The notes under the pieces are model-generated. The model was not told where the DNA came from. It saw only the letters and a list, made by a program, of their open reading frames with translations, and did not search any database. 64,000 bases of DNA from Falsiphaeobacter marinintestinus (GTDB lineage: Bacteria; Pseudomonadota; Alphaproteobacteria; Rhodobacterales; Rhodobacteraceae), in assembly GCF_007923355.1 (NCBI RefSeq), contig NZ_VOGO01000003.1, positions 248,001 to 312,000 on the forward strand. Reading direction: 5' to 3'. This document shows positions 1 through 9,637 of this stretch, one piece after another; position 1 is the first letter of the stretch, and each line of letters opens with the position of its first letter. Made by a program: the position numbers and the translations under genes.

Positions 1-1
1 C

Positions 2-754
2 GATTGTTACGTGTTCTGCCATGCGGATGACGTTGACCGCACAATGGAAATCTTTGGTAAGTCACAGAAAAAGCAAGAACGCATGGTCATTGTCGGTGGC
101 GGCAATGTCGGGCTGGAAGTGGCCAGTACGCTGGAGAAAAGCGCCAGTCGGACCCGCGCCAAAATGATCGAACGCAGCCGCAAACAGGCTGAACGCGCCG
201 CCGAGGCGCTTGAACGTACCATCGTGCTGCACGGCGACGGTCTGGACAGCGCATTGCTGCGCGAAGCCGGGATCAACCGCGCCGACGCCATGCTGGCAGT
301 GACCGATGACGACAAGACCAACATGCTTGCGGCGGTTCGTGCCAAGGCCGAAGGTTGCCCGATGGCGATTGCCCTGATCAATGACCCGACGCTAGTGCCC
401 TTGATGGCGCCGCTTGGGATTGATGCCTATATCAACCCGCGCGCCACAACTGTCAGTTCCATCCTGCGCCATATCCGTCATGGCCGGGTGCGGCAGGTTT
501 ATTCGGTTGGCGATGCCGAGGCCGAAGTGATCGAGGCCGAAGTGCTGTCGACCTCGCCCATGGCCGGTCAAAAGCTGCGCGATATCGACTTTCCCGAGGG
601 CGTGCTGGTAGGCGCGATCCGCAAAGGCGACAAGATCCTGCGCATTGATGGCAACCTGCGCGTGGAAGAAGGCGATGTCGTGGCGTTGTTCGCCATGGCA
701 GATGACGTTCCCGAAGTGGAGCGTCTGCTTCAGGTTTCAATCGATTTCTTCTGA
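2..754 (+). CDS. trkA: Trk system potassium uptake protein TrkA, 3' part
   Basis: TrkA is the cytoplasmic NAD(H)-binding regulatory subunit that gates the TrkH potassium channel. The frame is open from the window edge, so the start and roughly the first 200 residues lie upstream. The visible part begins at the end of the first RCK module and contains a second Rossmann fold with the nucleotide-binding motif VIVGGGNVG, an acidic segment ending LHGDGLD, and the C-terminal TrkA_C (RCK-C) domain near LRIDGNLRVEEGDVV. It ends two bases before trkH starts, so the two are almost certainly cotranscribed and made in matched amounts. In related alphaproteobacteria ntrX lies upstream, which cannot be seen here. 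Identity is secure. Confidence 0.93.
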   Translation, partial: DCYVFCHADDVDRTMEIFGKSQKKQERMVIVGGGNVGLEVASTLEKSASRTRAKMIERSRKQAERAAEALERTIVLHGDGLDSALLREAGINRADAMLAVTDDDKTNMLAAVRAKAEGCPMAIALINDPTLVPLMAPLGIDAYINPRATTVSSILRHIRHGRVRQVYSVGDAEAEVIEAEVLSTSPMAGQKLRDIDFPEGVLVGAIRKGDKILRIDGNLRVEEGDVVALFAMADDVPEVERLLQVSIDFF

Positions 755-756
755 CG

Positions 757-2289
757 ATGGCAACGCGCGGGCAACCCAACTGGCTGATGCGCCTGCCTTT
801 GTCCCTGCTGATCTGGGGCGTCACATCGCTGTCCATGTGGCTGCCGGCGATTCATGCACTGAACCGGGATGAGCACGCGATTTCGCGCGCGTTCTTTTAT
901 TCAGGGCTATTGGGTCTGGTTGGCGTGGTTCTGATCGCGATTTCGCTGGGCAACCGTAAACTGCGCTATGGATCGTTGGGGCAATTGCTGGCTTTGCTGA
1001 CAGCATTTTCGATCTTGCCGATGTTCCTGGCCTTGCCGTTGTACGAGGGATTGCAGACGACGACCTATCTGAATGCGTATTTCGACATGGTCAGCGCGTT
1101 CACCACGACAGGTGCAGATATATTCAATGATCCCAATCGTCTGGATGACTCACTTCATCTTTGGCGGGCGCAGGTTGGCTGGATGGGCGGGTTCCTGATG
1201 TGGGTCGCGGCCTCGGCCATTCTGGCGCCATTGTCTTTGGGCGGGTTTGAGGTGACGGCGCGCGGCGAACCGGGCCGCGCCGTTGCGGCGCCGATGCAGA
1301 TGGACCGGGTCGATCCCAGAAAGCGCCTGCTGAGGATCGTCAAAACACTGGCCCCGGTTTATGCCGGGCTGACCGGCGTTGTCTGGGTACTGCTGCTGAT
1401 CGCAGGCGAAGGGTCTTTGGCGGCGGTGTGCCATGCCATGTCGGTGATGGCGACCAGCGGGATTTCCCCGATCGGGGGTGTGACCGAAGGGCTGTCGGGG
1501 CGCACAGGCGAAGCGCTTTTGTTCCTGTTCATGTTCTTTGCCTTGTCGCGCCTGACATTTTCGGCCGACACTTTGGCATCAGGCCGGGGGCGGCTGGATC
1601 GTGATCCTGAGTTTCGCATCGGTTTGCTGCTGGTCTTCGGACTGCCGCTGCTGATGTTTCTGCGCCATTGGTTGGCGGCGTTTGAGGTCAGCGCCGAACC
1701 AGAGCCTATGCAGGCGCTGCAGGCGTTGTGGGGATCGGTCTTTACGGTGATGTCGTTTCTCAGCACGACAGGATTTGAAAGTGCCGACTGGGACGAAGCG
1801 CGGCAATGGTCGGGCCTTGGCACGCCGGGGCTTATCCTGATGGGTCTGGCCCTGATCGGAGGCGGGGTTGCGACGACCGCGGGCGGGGTCAAACTTTTGC
1901 GGGTTTATGCGCTGTATCTCAACGGCTTGCGCGAAATGCAGCGGTTGGTGCATCCCTCGTCGGTCAGCGGTGAAGGGGCGCGCAACCGGCGGATACAAAA
2001 AGACGGCGCGTTTATCGCCTGGATCTTTTTCATGATGTTCGCAATTTCTCTGGCGGTGATCAGCACGACACTGGCCGCCCTTGGATCGGATTTCGAAGAG
2101 GCGATGATCTTGACGGTCGCAGCCCTTTCGACCACAGGCCCGCTGATCAAAACCGTTGCGGAAACCCCTATTCAATTGACCGAACTGGGCGCTGCAGCAA
2201 AAGGCGTCCTGTGTGCCACGATGGTTTTGGGGCGTCTGGAAACGCTTGCGATTGTTGCCCTTTTCACGCCGGAACTTTGGCGCCGGTAA
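757..2289 (+). CDS. trkH: Trk potassium uptake transmembrane subunit TrkH
   Basis: This is the pore-forming potassium transporter subunit of the inner membrane, partner of TrkA. The 510-residue length fits the family. It is strongly hydrophobic throughout, and four pore-loop signatures of the Trk/Ktr fold are readable: TTGADIF near residue 113, TSGIS near 232, TTGFES near 342 and TTGPL near 460. These loops carry the filter glycines. The ATG lies two bases after the trkA stop, so translational coupling is likely. No separate promoter is evident. Nothing appears truncated or shifted. A sodium-coupled variant of the same superfamily (KtrB) is less likely because of the adjacent two-domain TrkA. 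Confidence 0.95.
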   Translation: MATRGQPNWLMRLPLSLLIWGVTSLSMWLPAIHALNRDEHAISRAFFYSGLLGLVGVVLIAISLGNRKLRYGSLGQLLALLTAFSILPMFLALPLYEGLQTTTYLNAYFDMVSAFTTTGADIFNDPNRLDDSLHLWRAQVGWMGGFLMWVAASAILAPLSLGGFEVTARGEPGRAVAAPMQMDRVDPRKRLLRIVKTLAPVYAGLTGVVWVLLLIAGEGSLAAVCHAMSVMATSGISPIGGVTEGLSGRTGEALLFLFMFFALSRLTFSADTLASGRGRLDRDPEFRIGLLLVFGLPLLMFLRHWLAAFEVSAEPEPMQALQALWGSVFTVMSFLSTTGFESADWDEARQWSGLGTPGLILMGLALIGGGVATTAGGVKLLRVYALYLNGLREMQRLVHPSSVSGEGARNRRIQKDGAFIAWIFFMMFAISLAVISTTLAALGSDFEEAMILTVAALSTTGPLIKTVAETPIQLTELGAAAKGVLCATMVLGRLETLAIVALFTPELWRR

Positions 2290-2422
2290 GCTGCGTTGAA
2301 TAGATGGGTTGGCGATATCGCTTTTTCGGCTGGAATCTCCTTTCGGCACACGACATACTTGGCACCGAGGGGCGCATTGGTCCGCGATGTGTTGCAAGAA
2401 CAAAGGCGAGAATTAGAACAAA

Positions 2423-2662
2423 ATGGCTTCAGACAGACAGAATCTTCAGGATGCGTTCCTGAACCACGTCAGAAAAACCAAAGTCCCCGTGACTATTTTC
2501 CTGATTAACGGTGTGAAACTGCAGGGTGTGATCACCTGGTTCGATAACTTTTGCGTGTTGCTGCGCCGGGATGGCCAGTCTCAGCTGGTCTATAAGCATG
2601 CAATTTCGACCATCATGCCCGCCCAGCCGATCAGCTTGTACGAGGGCGAAAACGCCTCTTGA
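2423..2662 (+). CDS. hfq: RNA chaperone Hfq
   Basis: Hfq is the hexameric Sm-like protein that binds small RNAs and mRNAs and promotes their pairing. The 79-residue protein has the short form typical of alphaproteobacteria. Sm1 is visible around [22 protein letters not shown] and Sm2 around the [11 protein letters not shown] strand, which holds the conserved YKHA motif of the uridine-binding pore. The N-terminal [12 protein letters not shown] helix is also standard. It lies in a 133-base gap after trkH, so it may have its own promoter, but no clear -35/-10 pair is seen. Its TGA stop shares a base with the hflX start, matching the conserved hfq-hflX operon. Confidence 0.97.
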   Translation: MASDRQNLQDAFLNHVRKTKVPVTIFLINGVKLQGVITWFDNFCVLLRRDGQSQLVYKHAISTIMPAQPISLYEGENAS

Positions 2663-3933
2663 TGGAACACGGGCTGGACCGCACCCGTGCGTGGGTGCTG
2701 CATCCGGAAATTAAATCGGATGAACATCGTCGGGCCACCGGGCCCGCGCTTGAAGAGGCCGTTGCGTTGGCGGCAGCCTTGCCCGATCTTGATGTGATCG
2801 GATCAGAAACCGTTATCGTGAGGCGGCCGCAACCGGGGTATTTGTTCGGCAGCGGCAAGATCGAAGAACTGGCTGAGCGTCTGAAGGCAGCCGAAGTCGA
2901 ACTGGTTTTGATAGACGGTGCGCTGACGCCGGTGCAGCAACGCAATCTGGAGAAAGCCTGGAAGGTCAAGATCCTGGACCGGACCGGTCTGATCCTTGAG
3001 ATTTTCAGCGACCGGGCGCGCACCCGTGAAGGTGTATTGCAGGTCGAAATGGCCGCGCTAAGTTATCAGCGCACGCGACTGGTGCGGGCCTGGACCCACC
3101 TTGAACGGCAGCGCGGCGGATTGGGATTTGTCGGCGGACCCGGCGAAACCCAGATCGAAGCCGACCGGCGCGCGATTGACGATCAGTTGGTGCGGTTGCG
3201 CCGTCAGCTTGACAAGGTGATCCGAACCCGGACGCTGCATCGCGAGGCGCGGGCCAAGATCCCGTACCCGATTGTTGCACTGGTGGGGTACACAAACGCG
3301 GGCAAATCGACGTTGTTCAACCGTCTGACCGGGGCCGATGTGATGGTCAAGGACATGCTGTTCGCAACGCTTGACCCAACAATGCGCCGGGTGACCTTGC
3401 CCGACGGTCCCGAGATCATCCTGTCGGACACGGTTGGATTCATCTCGGACTTGCCGACCGAACTGGTGGCCGCGTTCCGCGCGACATTGGAAGAAGTGCT
3501 GGGCGCCGATCTGATCCTGCATGTCCGTGATGTCAGCCACGCCGGAACCGAAGAGCAGGCCGCCGATGTTAACGCCATCATGACCTCGCTGGGGATCGAT
3601 GAGAACCGAAAAGTGATTGAGGTCTGGAACAAGGTCGATCTGCTTCCGCCTGAAGACCGGGACGCCATGAATGCCCGTGCGGACCGCGACCCTGACGTAT
3701 TTGCGATTTCGGCGCTGTCAGGCGATGGGCTTGATCCGCTTTTGGAGGCCGTTGCTGAACATTTGCAAGGCATACGCCATGAAAGCGCGATCACACTGAC
3801 ATTTGCCGAGGGGCGCAAGCGGGCCTGGTTGTTTGAACAAGACATCGTTCAGCATGAAGAGCAGACCGAAACCGGGTTCGACATTACTGTGTTGTGGACG
3901 CCCAAACAGCAAGCCCAGTTCGCCAGCCTGTGA
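2662..3933 (+). CDS. hflX: Ribosome-associated GTPase HflX
   Basis: HflX binds 50S or 70S ribosomes and splits stalled ribosomes using GTP. The N-terminal HflX domain holds the glycine-rich segment PGYLFGSGKIEEL near residue 55, followed by a coiled region and the G domain. G1 is GYTNAGKST near 206, G3 is DTVGFISDLP near 255 and G4 is NKVD near 320. The length of about 423 is normal. A TTG codon three bases upstream could extend it by one residue, but the ATG at 2662 overlaps the hfq stop as TGATG and is preferred. It is the last gene of the trk-hfq run. The convergent antiporter gene begins three bases after its stop, with no obvious terminator between them. Confidence 0.95.
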   Translation: MEHGLDRTRAWVLHPEIKSDEHRRATGPALEEAVALAAALPDLDVIGSETVIVRRPQPGYLFGSGKIEELAERLKAAEVELVLIDGALTPVQQRNLEKAWKVKILDRTGLILEIFSDRARTREGVLQVEMAALSYQRTRLVRAWTHLERQRGGLGFVGGPGETQIEADRRAIDDQLVRLRRQLDKVIRTRTLHREARAKIPYPIVALVGYTNAGKSTLFNRLTGADVMVKDMLFATLDPTMRRVTLPDGPEIILSDTVGFISDLPTELVAAFRATLEEVLGADLILHVRDVSHAGTEEQAADVNAIMTSLGIDENRKVIEVWNKVDLLPPEDRDAMNARADRDPDVFAISALSGDGLDPLLEAVAEHLQGIRHESAITLTFAEGRKRAWLFEQDIVQHEEQTETGFDITVLWTPKQQAQFASL

Positions 3934-3936
3934 CGG

Positions 3937-5127
3937 TCACGCCTTATCCTGTGATCGCGAGCTGGTCTGGGCGACGCGCTGAATTGCCGCCGCCGCGATC
4001 AGAGGGCCGATCAGTTCGAATACAACCGTCGTGCCGATGGTCAGGGCAATGATCATGTCGCCATGATCCGGCAGGTATTCAGCCGCAATCAGGGCCATAC
4101 CAATGGCAACACCGGCCTGAGGCAAAAGCGCAGGGCCGAACCATTTACGCTCGTTCTTGGGGCTGCCCGCCAGCACGCTGCCGCTCCATCCACCGACCAT
4201 GCGTCCGGCGGTGCGGAGCAAGAGGTATCCGATGCCAACACCTCCAAGCGCCCAAAGCGAAGACAGATCAAGGGACGCGCCTGCCAGGATGAAGAAGATC
4301 ACCATGAACGGCCACTGGATGTGTTCAATCTCGTGAAAGGCGCGGGTGTGATGGCGGGCGACATTGACGATAATGGCGCCGACGGTCATGCCGGTGATCA
4401 GATAAGACAAGTCCAGCAGCAACGACAGACCTGCCGTGACAAAGATCAGCCCCAGTGCCTCGATCCGCAGTGGTTCGCCTTCGGACAGGCGTCCGGTCAG
4501 CAGTGCTCCGGGCAGGCCGATGGCGATGCCCAATGCCACCGAGAGGCCGACTTCGGTGATGGCGTCCTGAAAAAGCTCCGCTCCGTTGCCAGCACCTGAC
4601 AAGCTTTGCGCCACAACGATGACAAGGCTGAAAACCAGCAGGCCCCAGGCGTCATCAATCGCAACGATGCCTTTGAGCGTATCGGTGAACCTTGTGCGCT
4701 GTTTGGATTGGGTGATCACATCCAGTGTCGCGGCAGGATCGGTGGCGGTTGCAATCGCCCCAAAGACCAGCGCCACCGCCAGCGGCAGCCCAAGCGCCCA
4801 GAGGCCAAGACTGACCATGGCCAGCGTCACCACAACGATGGTCAGTGAGATGATGAGGATGGCTTTGCCATGTCTGTACAAAGCGCGCAGCGACAGACTG
4901 CTGCCCAGCAGGAACGACACAGAACACAAGGCGATCACCGACATCACGGGGTAAAGCTCAGCAAGGGCCTGGGGGATCAGATCGAAGCCTGACGCGCCGC
5001 CCAGCAAGCCACAACCCAGCAACAGGGTGACGCGGGGCAGGCGGGTTCTGCGCCCGATGCTGTCGGCCGCCAGCCCGGCCAGAAACAGGCCACCCAGCGC
5101 AATCAGGACAGGCGCGACGTCTTGCAT
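3937..5127 (-). CDS. Cation:proton antiporter, CPA2-like
   Basis: This is an inner-membrane monovalent cation/proton exchanger of the Na+/H+ antiporter fold. It has 396 residues, about 11-12 hydrophobic segments and no C-terminal nucleotide-binding domain. The discontinuous-helix motif ATATDPAATLDV is near residue 130 and the paired aspartates VAIDDAWG near 158 match the DD site expected for electrogenic exchange. The ATG comes three bases after the stop of the upstream acylase gene on the same strand, so the two probably form an operon. The ion (sodium, potassium or lithium) cannot be deduced. Start choice is supported by the tight spacing. Confidence 0.85.
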   Translation of the reverse strand: MQDVAPVLIALGGLFLAGLAADSIGRRTRLPRVTLLLGCGLLGGASGFDLIPQALAELYPVMSVIALCSVSFLLGSSLSLRALYRHGKAILIISLTIVVVTLAMVSLGLWALGLPLAVALVFGAIATATDPAATLDVITQSKQRTRFTDTLKGIVAIDDAWGLLVFSLVIVVAQSLSGAGNGAELFQDAITEVGLSVALGIAIGLPGALLTGRLSEGEPLRIEALGLIFVTAGLSLLLDLSYLITGMTVGAIIVNVARHHTRAFHEIEHIQWPFMVIFFILAGASLDLSSLWALGGVGIGYLLLRTAGRMVGGWSGSVLAGSPKNERKWFGPALLPQAGVAIGMALIAAEYLPDHGDMIIALTIGTTVVFELIGPLIAAAAIQRVAQTSSRSQDKA

Positions 5128-5130
5128 CGC

Positions 5131-7596
5131 TTATGGCTCGGGGATCAGTTGGGTCACGCCGACAGCGGCCGCGCGGGCCAGGTTTTCGTCCAGTGACATC
5201 GGAATGTATTCGCCACGCCGCCACAGTTGAGCCAGGTCGTCATAGTGGCGCGACAGGAAATGGCCCGATTGCCCGGTCGAAGTCACAAAAACCGAACTGT
5301 CCGGATCGGCAAAATCATAGACACCGCGATACCCGGCACCGTGCACGTTCTGGAACGGATCCGGGCCCTCGCCCGAGGTCCGGCCCCTTTGCAGGGTATT
5401 GTCCCCGCCGCTGGTGGATTGGCGGATGTTGACGAAATACCGCAATACGGGAACCTCGCCCAAAATCGGGTGATCATGGGTGGCCTGATGCGCATCGCCC
5501 CAGCGCAGGGATTGAAGTGCGGTGCCGAAATTGTCGCCGATCCAGACCAGCGCATCGTCCAATGCCAGCCGCGCCATATCGGTACAGGTTTCGGCCGGCG
5601 CACTTTGGCGGACGTCGCACCAGACAGATGCCCCGCCAATATCGCGGTACACACGTTCAATGAACAGCGGTTCAACATGCTTGAACTCGCCAGCGAGCGG
5701 ACCAAGTTCATCCGCGATCAGGCGATTTTGCAAAGCTCGCAGCCACGCCGCATAGATCAGAGGTTCGGGCAGATGTTCGTTCATTTCGCCGTTCCACTCG
5801 GCCAGCAGAGACAGGGCAATCTGGCGCTGGCGGTCAGGTGTTCCGTCAGCAGCGGCTTCGCCCGTGAACCACAGATCAGCGCCGATCAGCGGCAAAAGAG
5901 AGCGTGCGGTAAAGCTGACCGGGTCCAGTTGCGCTTCGATAAAGCTGTCGCGGGTATGGACCTGACGGGACTGCATCAGACGCTGCCAGCGGTGGATACG
6001 CTGCGTATCGCCCCAGGAATAGGACACGTGGCTTGGAAACGGGCGTTCGAGGATCTTGTTGTTGGTGTTGCCCAAGATCCCGCCGCGGGGGGCCAGAAAC
6101 TGCGGATTGGCGGCATAGGGCGCGCGGCCCTGCCAGCGGTTTTCGGTGCGCCAGCCTTGCGACGGCATGCGCCCCTTGCTTTGGTGGCGCGGATCACGGC
6201 GCGGGGTAAACCCGATGGTCTTCATCGCGATGGTTGAGGTGTCGACCAGCGACAGGTTCATGGAAGGGGCAAGATAGCCTTCGCTGACGCGGATGGCGTC
6301 TTGCACGGTATCTGCCCGCATCACGCCGATGGCCGCCGTCATCGAGGTGTCCTGCGCACTCAGCGCCGCCCAATTGACGGTGGCGACATGTCCAGCCGGT
6401 GTGACCGTGTCGAGCTTGAAATGACTGCCGGGCAGAACGGGGCCATTTTCTGTCCACCGCAGCGTCAGGGTGATCGGGGGTTCGTCACGGATCTGTATGA
6501 TCGAGGGACGGTTTTCGAAGGGCTTGTAGCCCTGAGGGGTCAGGTATTCTTCGGGGGTCTCGGGATTCAGCTGCTCGATATAGACGTCCTGATCGTCGAG
6601 ATATGAAGACGTTACGCCCCAGCCCAGTTTCGCGGACCGGCCCGTCAGAATGACCGGCATCCCCGGGATGGTCGCGCCGATCACGCCGCCGGTCGCAAGC
6701 TCCAGCCGGGCCAGATACCAGACCGACGGCGCGGTGAAGCCCATATGTGGATCGTTGGCCAGAAGTGTCCCCCCCGAGGCCGACCGTGTGGGCGCCGCGC
6801 TCCACGCGTTTGAGGCTCCGGCCAGGCCGCGTTTCGGAAACGGTGACAGTGGGTCATCCGGCATCGGCGTGCCGCGGGCAAAACGTGGCAGATCCGGGAA
6901 CAGTGCGGCATATTCGGGCAGCGCGGCAATACCTGTGCCCGGCGCGTCTGGCAGGATATCGCCAAGCCTGTCTTCGTTTGCCAGCATCAGAGAGGTTCTG
7001 GCGCGCAGGACTTCGTCTTCGAGATGACCGCTGAGTTGCAGGGCCATGAGTTTCACGATCGCCAGAGAGTCACCGGGTTGCCACGGCGCGACCGGCGCGT
7101 TGAACAAGAACATCTCGGGCGCGCCGCGCCCCAGCGCCTTATCGTTGATTTCGGCCAGACGGGCGTTGACCCCGGCAGAATACGACTTGAGCGCGGCTTG
7201 CGTGTAATCGTCCTGCGACGGCACCGATTGCACTGCCAGCCGATAGATATCAAGGCGGCGCAAAAGCTTGTCGATGGCAACGGTACGGGTGCCAAAAACC
7301 TCGGACAAGCGGCCCTGTGCGGTGCGCCGCATGATGGTCATCTGCCACAGACGGTCCTGCGCATGGGCATACCCAAGGCCGAAAAACACGTCCGGGTCGG
7401 TATCTGCAAAGATATGCGGAACATTTGCGTGATCGCGTACGATTTCGACCGGGGCAGTCAGGCCCTGAACGCCGAGCGTGTTGTCATAGTCGGGCAGCGA
7501 TTGACTGGCCAGGTAATAGGCCAGCACAACGCACAGCACCACCAGTGCTACCAATCCGGCGGTGATCCGCAGCAGCCAACGGAAGACTAACCCCAT
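5131..7596 (-). CDS. Penicillin acylase family Ntn hydrolase, membrane anchored
   Basis: Members of this family cleave amide bonds of penicillins, acyl-homoserine lactones or related acyl amides after self-processing. The 821-residue precursor has an N-terminal hydrophobic segment at about residues 8-30, suggesting export with membrane attachment. The family motif for the start of the beta chain is seen as GASNAWS, placing the nucleophile serine near residue 262. An asparagine-rich motif GNTNNKIL near 500 matches the oxyanion region, and HMGF near 284 is the usual motif after the nucleophile. Substrate is not predictable: acyl-homoserine lactone, beta-lactam or other amides are all possible. 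It sits directly upstream of the antiporter gene. Family assignment is firm, function open. Confidence 0.88.
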   Translation of the reverse strand: MGLVFRWLLRITAGLVALVVLCVVLAYYLASQSLPDYDNTLGVQGLTAPVEIVRDHANVPHIFADTDPDVFFGLGYAHAQDRLWQMTIMRRTAQGRLSEVFGTRTVAIDKLLRRLDIYRLAVQSVPSQDDYTQAALKSYSAGVNARLAEINDKALGRGAPEMFLFNAPVAPWQPGDSLAIVKLMALQLSGHLEDEVLRARTSLMLANEDRLGDILPDAPGTGIAALPEYAALFPDLPRFARGTPMPDDPLSPFPKRGLAGASNAWSAAPTRSASGGTLLANDPHMGFTAPSVWYLARLELATGGVIGATIPGMPVILTGRSAKLGWGVTSSYLDDQDVYIEQLNPETPEEYLTPQGYKPFENRPSIIQIRDEPPITLTLRWTENGPVLPGSHFKLDTVTPAGHVATVNWAALSAQDTSMTAAIGVMRADTVQDAIRVSEGYLAPSMNLSLVDTSTIAMKTIGFTPRRDPRHQSKGRMPSQGWRTENRWQGRAPYAANPQFLAPRGGILGNTNNKILERPFPSHVSYSWGDTQRIHRWQRLMQSRQVHTRDSFIEAQLDPVSFTARSLLPLIGADLWFTGEAAADGTPDRQRQIALSLLAEWNGEMNEHLPEPLIYAAWLRALQNRLIADELGPLAGEFKHVEPLFIERVYRDIGGASVWCDVRQSAPAETCTDMARLALDDALVWIGDNFGTALQSLRWGDAHQATHDHPILGEVPVLRYFVNIRQSTSGGDNTLQRGRTSGEGPDPFQNVHGAGYRGVYDFADPDSSVFVTSTGQSGHFLSRHYDDLAQLWRRGEYIPMSLDENLARAAAVGVTQLIPEP

Positions 7597-7692
7597 GTCG
7601 ATCCTGTTCCCGATCCGAGTGTGCCCGTTGGCAAGGCCACGGTTGGCCGTAACTTATGCCATGTCGCGACCAGGTTAAAGGCGAAGCAAAGG

Positions 7693-7728
7693 AAAGGGCC
7701 GTCGCCGATTTCACGGCGCGGCCCTTTT
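7693..7728. terminator. Probable bidirectional terminator hairpin
   Basis: Arms AAAGGGCCG (7693-7701) and CGGCCCTTT (7719-7727) are complementary, with inner CGCCG/CGGCG pairing extending the stem. T residues follow on the plus strand and a T-rich run follows on the minus strand. It sits downstream of the YSC84 gene on the minus strand and upstream of the acylase gene, so it probably ends the former. Confidence 0.6.
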
Positions 7729-7754
7729 GACTGTCTGCCCTGACGGATCAAGGT

Positions 7755-8330
7755 CTAAGGAATGATGCGGGTGTATTTGGTGCCTTCCAGCGTTGCGCCG
7801 ACGCGCAACCCGGCCTGTCCGAAGATCGCCGCCAGAACCGGCGAGGTCAGCGTATTGGTGTCCGCCGCCAGCGAGTCACCCTTGTCGCTCACGACATATT
7901 CCAGATCGGCCCCGGCGGCCCAACCTGCTGAGCGACGGAATTCGCCCAAAGCGTCATCGGTCATGAAAAACAGAACGTGTGCATATTGCTGCGCACCGAT
8001 CTGAAAACCTGCGCTGCCTTTGACGGTGGAATAATAGTCGACGGTGACTCCGTTCACCCGCAAGGCACCGCGCCCGTACGCACCGCCAAACCCAAACCCG
8101 GCTTCGGTCACAAGCGGCATGATCAGCATGCCGGTCGATTTCTCGGCCAGTGTCACCGTGTTGGGAAATTCGTCGTACATCTGGTTCAGCGTTGCATCGA
8201 CGCGGGCATCGATTGTCGCGGCGTTGGTGGTACCAACGCCGTTGCCGCAAGCGGCCGTCACGGCCAGACCCGCGATTGCTGTCAAGGCGAACCCGCGACG
8301 GGTCAGCCGTTGAGTGGTAAGACTGCTCAT
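7755..8330 (-). CDS. YSC84/SYLF-domain lipoprotein
   Basis: This is a small exported protein of 191 residues with the Ysc84 (SYLF, lipid-binding) actin-binding fold seen in many bacterial envelope proteins. The N terminus has RRGF followed by a hydrophobic stretch and a lipobox-like VTAAC near residue 28, so it is probably lipidated. The RR could also suggest Tat export. Conserved features include the glycine-rich GFGFGGAYGRGALRVNG around residue 78 and SAGFQIGAQ around 106. The C terminus ends IIP. No partner is evident: hemB lies 192 bases upstream on the same strand and a terminator follows it. Cellular role is unknown; lipid binding is an inference from the family. Confidence 0.8.
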   Translation of the reverse strand: MSSLTTQRLTRRGFALTAIAGLAVTAACGNGVGTTNAATIDARVDATLNQMYDEFPNTVTLAEKSTGMLIMPLVTEAGFGFGGAYGRGALRVNGVTVDYYSTVKGSAGFQIGAQQYAHVLFFMTDDALGEFRRSAGWAAGADLEYVVSDKGDSLAADTNTLTSPVLAAIFGQAGLRVGATLEGTKYTRIIP

Positions 8331-8522
8331 GTTTTTGTGCCTGTTTTATACCTGATATGGCCAGTTAGCCCGACCTTGCCGAAATACATACGCGGATCGC
8401 GCGACTCTGTCACGGCCCATGCACAGGGTTTCGGCGAGTTATCGCTTTTTTTCACCGCAAAACGGCAAAGGTCGCCACCGATTGGTGCCGCCTAACGGAG
8501 CCGACTTGTTGCGCTGATCATG

Positions 8523-9521
8523 TCAGCCGTTCAGCAATCGGGCGGCTTCAGGCGCGAAATAGGTCAGCACACCGTCACAACCCGCCCGCTTGAAACACAT
8601 CAGGCTTTCCATCATGACCTTTTGACCATCGATCCAGCCATTTTGCGCGCCCGCCTGTATCATCGCGTATTCGCCAGACACCTGATAGGCAAAGGTCGGA
8701 ACCCCAAACGTGTCCTTCACTTTGCGGCACACATCAAGATAAGGCATGCCGGGTTTGACCATGACCATGTCCGCACCTTCGTTCAGATCGCGCTGGATCA
8801 GGCGCAGAGCCTCGTTCCCGTTGGCCGGGTCCATCTGATAGGTGTTCTTGTCGCCCGTCAAAGCGCCCGATGCGCCAACCGCATCGCGGAACGGACCATA
8901 AAACGCGCTGGCGTATTTGGCGGAATAGGACAGGATCGTCACGTTCTGATGACCTTCGGCTTCCAAGGCCGAGCGCATAGCGCCGATCCGGCCATCCATC
9001 ATGTCACTGGGGCCAATGATGTCGGCACCCGCTTCGGCCTGGGCCAGAGTCATCTTGACCAGTGCCTCGACGGTCCGGTCATTGACGATTTCGCCGTTTT
9101 CGACAAACCCGTCATGGCCGTTGATATTATAGGGGTCCAGCGCCACATCGGTCATCACGGCCATGTCCGGTACAGCATCCTTGACAGCCCGGATCGCACG
9201 GTTGGCGATATTGTCGGGGTTCCAGGCCTCGGCGCAATCTTCGGTGCGTTGTTCAAGCGGCGTGTACGGAAAGATGCAGATCGCCGGGATACCAAGGGCA
9301 TATGCCTCTTTCGCGGCGTCTGCGATTTTGTCGACAGTGCGCCGCTTGACCCCGGGCATCGACGGCACAGGTTCTTCTTCGCCCGAACCGTCACGCACGA
9401 AGACAGGCCAGATGAAGTCCGCAGGGCTGAGCGAGTGCTCGCGGACCATCGACCGAATGGCCGGAGTTTGGCGAACGCGTCGCGGACGGGCCGCAGGGAA
9501 CGGAGCGATTGTGGGTTTCAT
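8523..9521 (-). CDS. hemB: Delta-aminolevulinic acid dehydratase (porphobilinogen synthase)
   Basis: HemB condenses two 5-aminolevulinate molecules to porphobilinogen in heme, siroheme and chlorophyll synthesis. The 332-residue protein from ATG 9521 matches the family length. A longer open frame reaches further upstream, but that extension is not HemB-like, and AAGGAG lies suitably before 9521. The Schiff-base lysines are in YSAKYASAFYG near residue 200 and MVKPGMPYLD near 252. The metal and allosteric segment DVALDPYNINGHDGF near 125 has DPYN in place of the zinc cysteine cluster, pointing to the magnesium-type enzyme. It is transcribed away from the next gene, and about 116 bases separate the two starts. 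Confidence 0.96.
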   Translation of the reverse strand: MKPTIAPFPAARPRRVRQTPAIRSMVREHSLSPADFIWPVFVRDGSGEEEPVPSMPGVKRRTVDKIADAAKEAYALGIPAICIFPYTPLEQRTEDCAEAWNPDNIANRAIRAVKDAVPDMAVMTDVALDPYNINGHDGFVENGEIVNDRTVEALVKMTLAQAEAGADIIGPSDMMDGRIGAMRSALEAEGHQNVTILSYSAKYASAFYGPFRDAVGASGALTGDKNTYQMDPANGNEALRLIQRDLNEGADMVMVKPGMPYLDVCRKVKDTFGVPTFAYQVSGEYAMIQAGAQNGWIDGQKVMMESLMCFKRAGCDGVLTYFAPEAARLLNG

Positions 9522-9637
9522 CGGCAGACTCCTTGAACAATTCCTCATTGGGTGGCATGGAAAACTGCCACTCACAAGAGTATCAAACGCCGCTATCAAG
9601 CTTCGCGGTGAAACAACGGGCAAAAAGGGCAGGGCGC

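Noticed and set aside
1579-2403. A 274-codon frame antisense to trkH
   Set aside because: Low-complexity basic composition and complete overlap with the conserved transporter gene.
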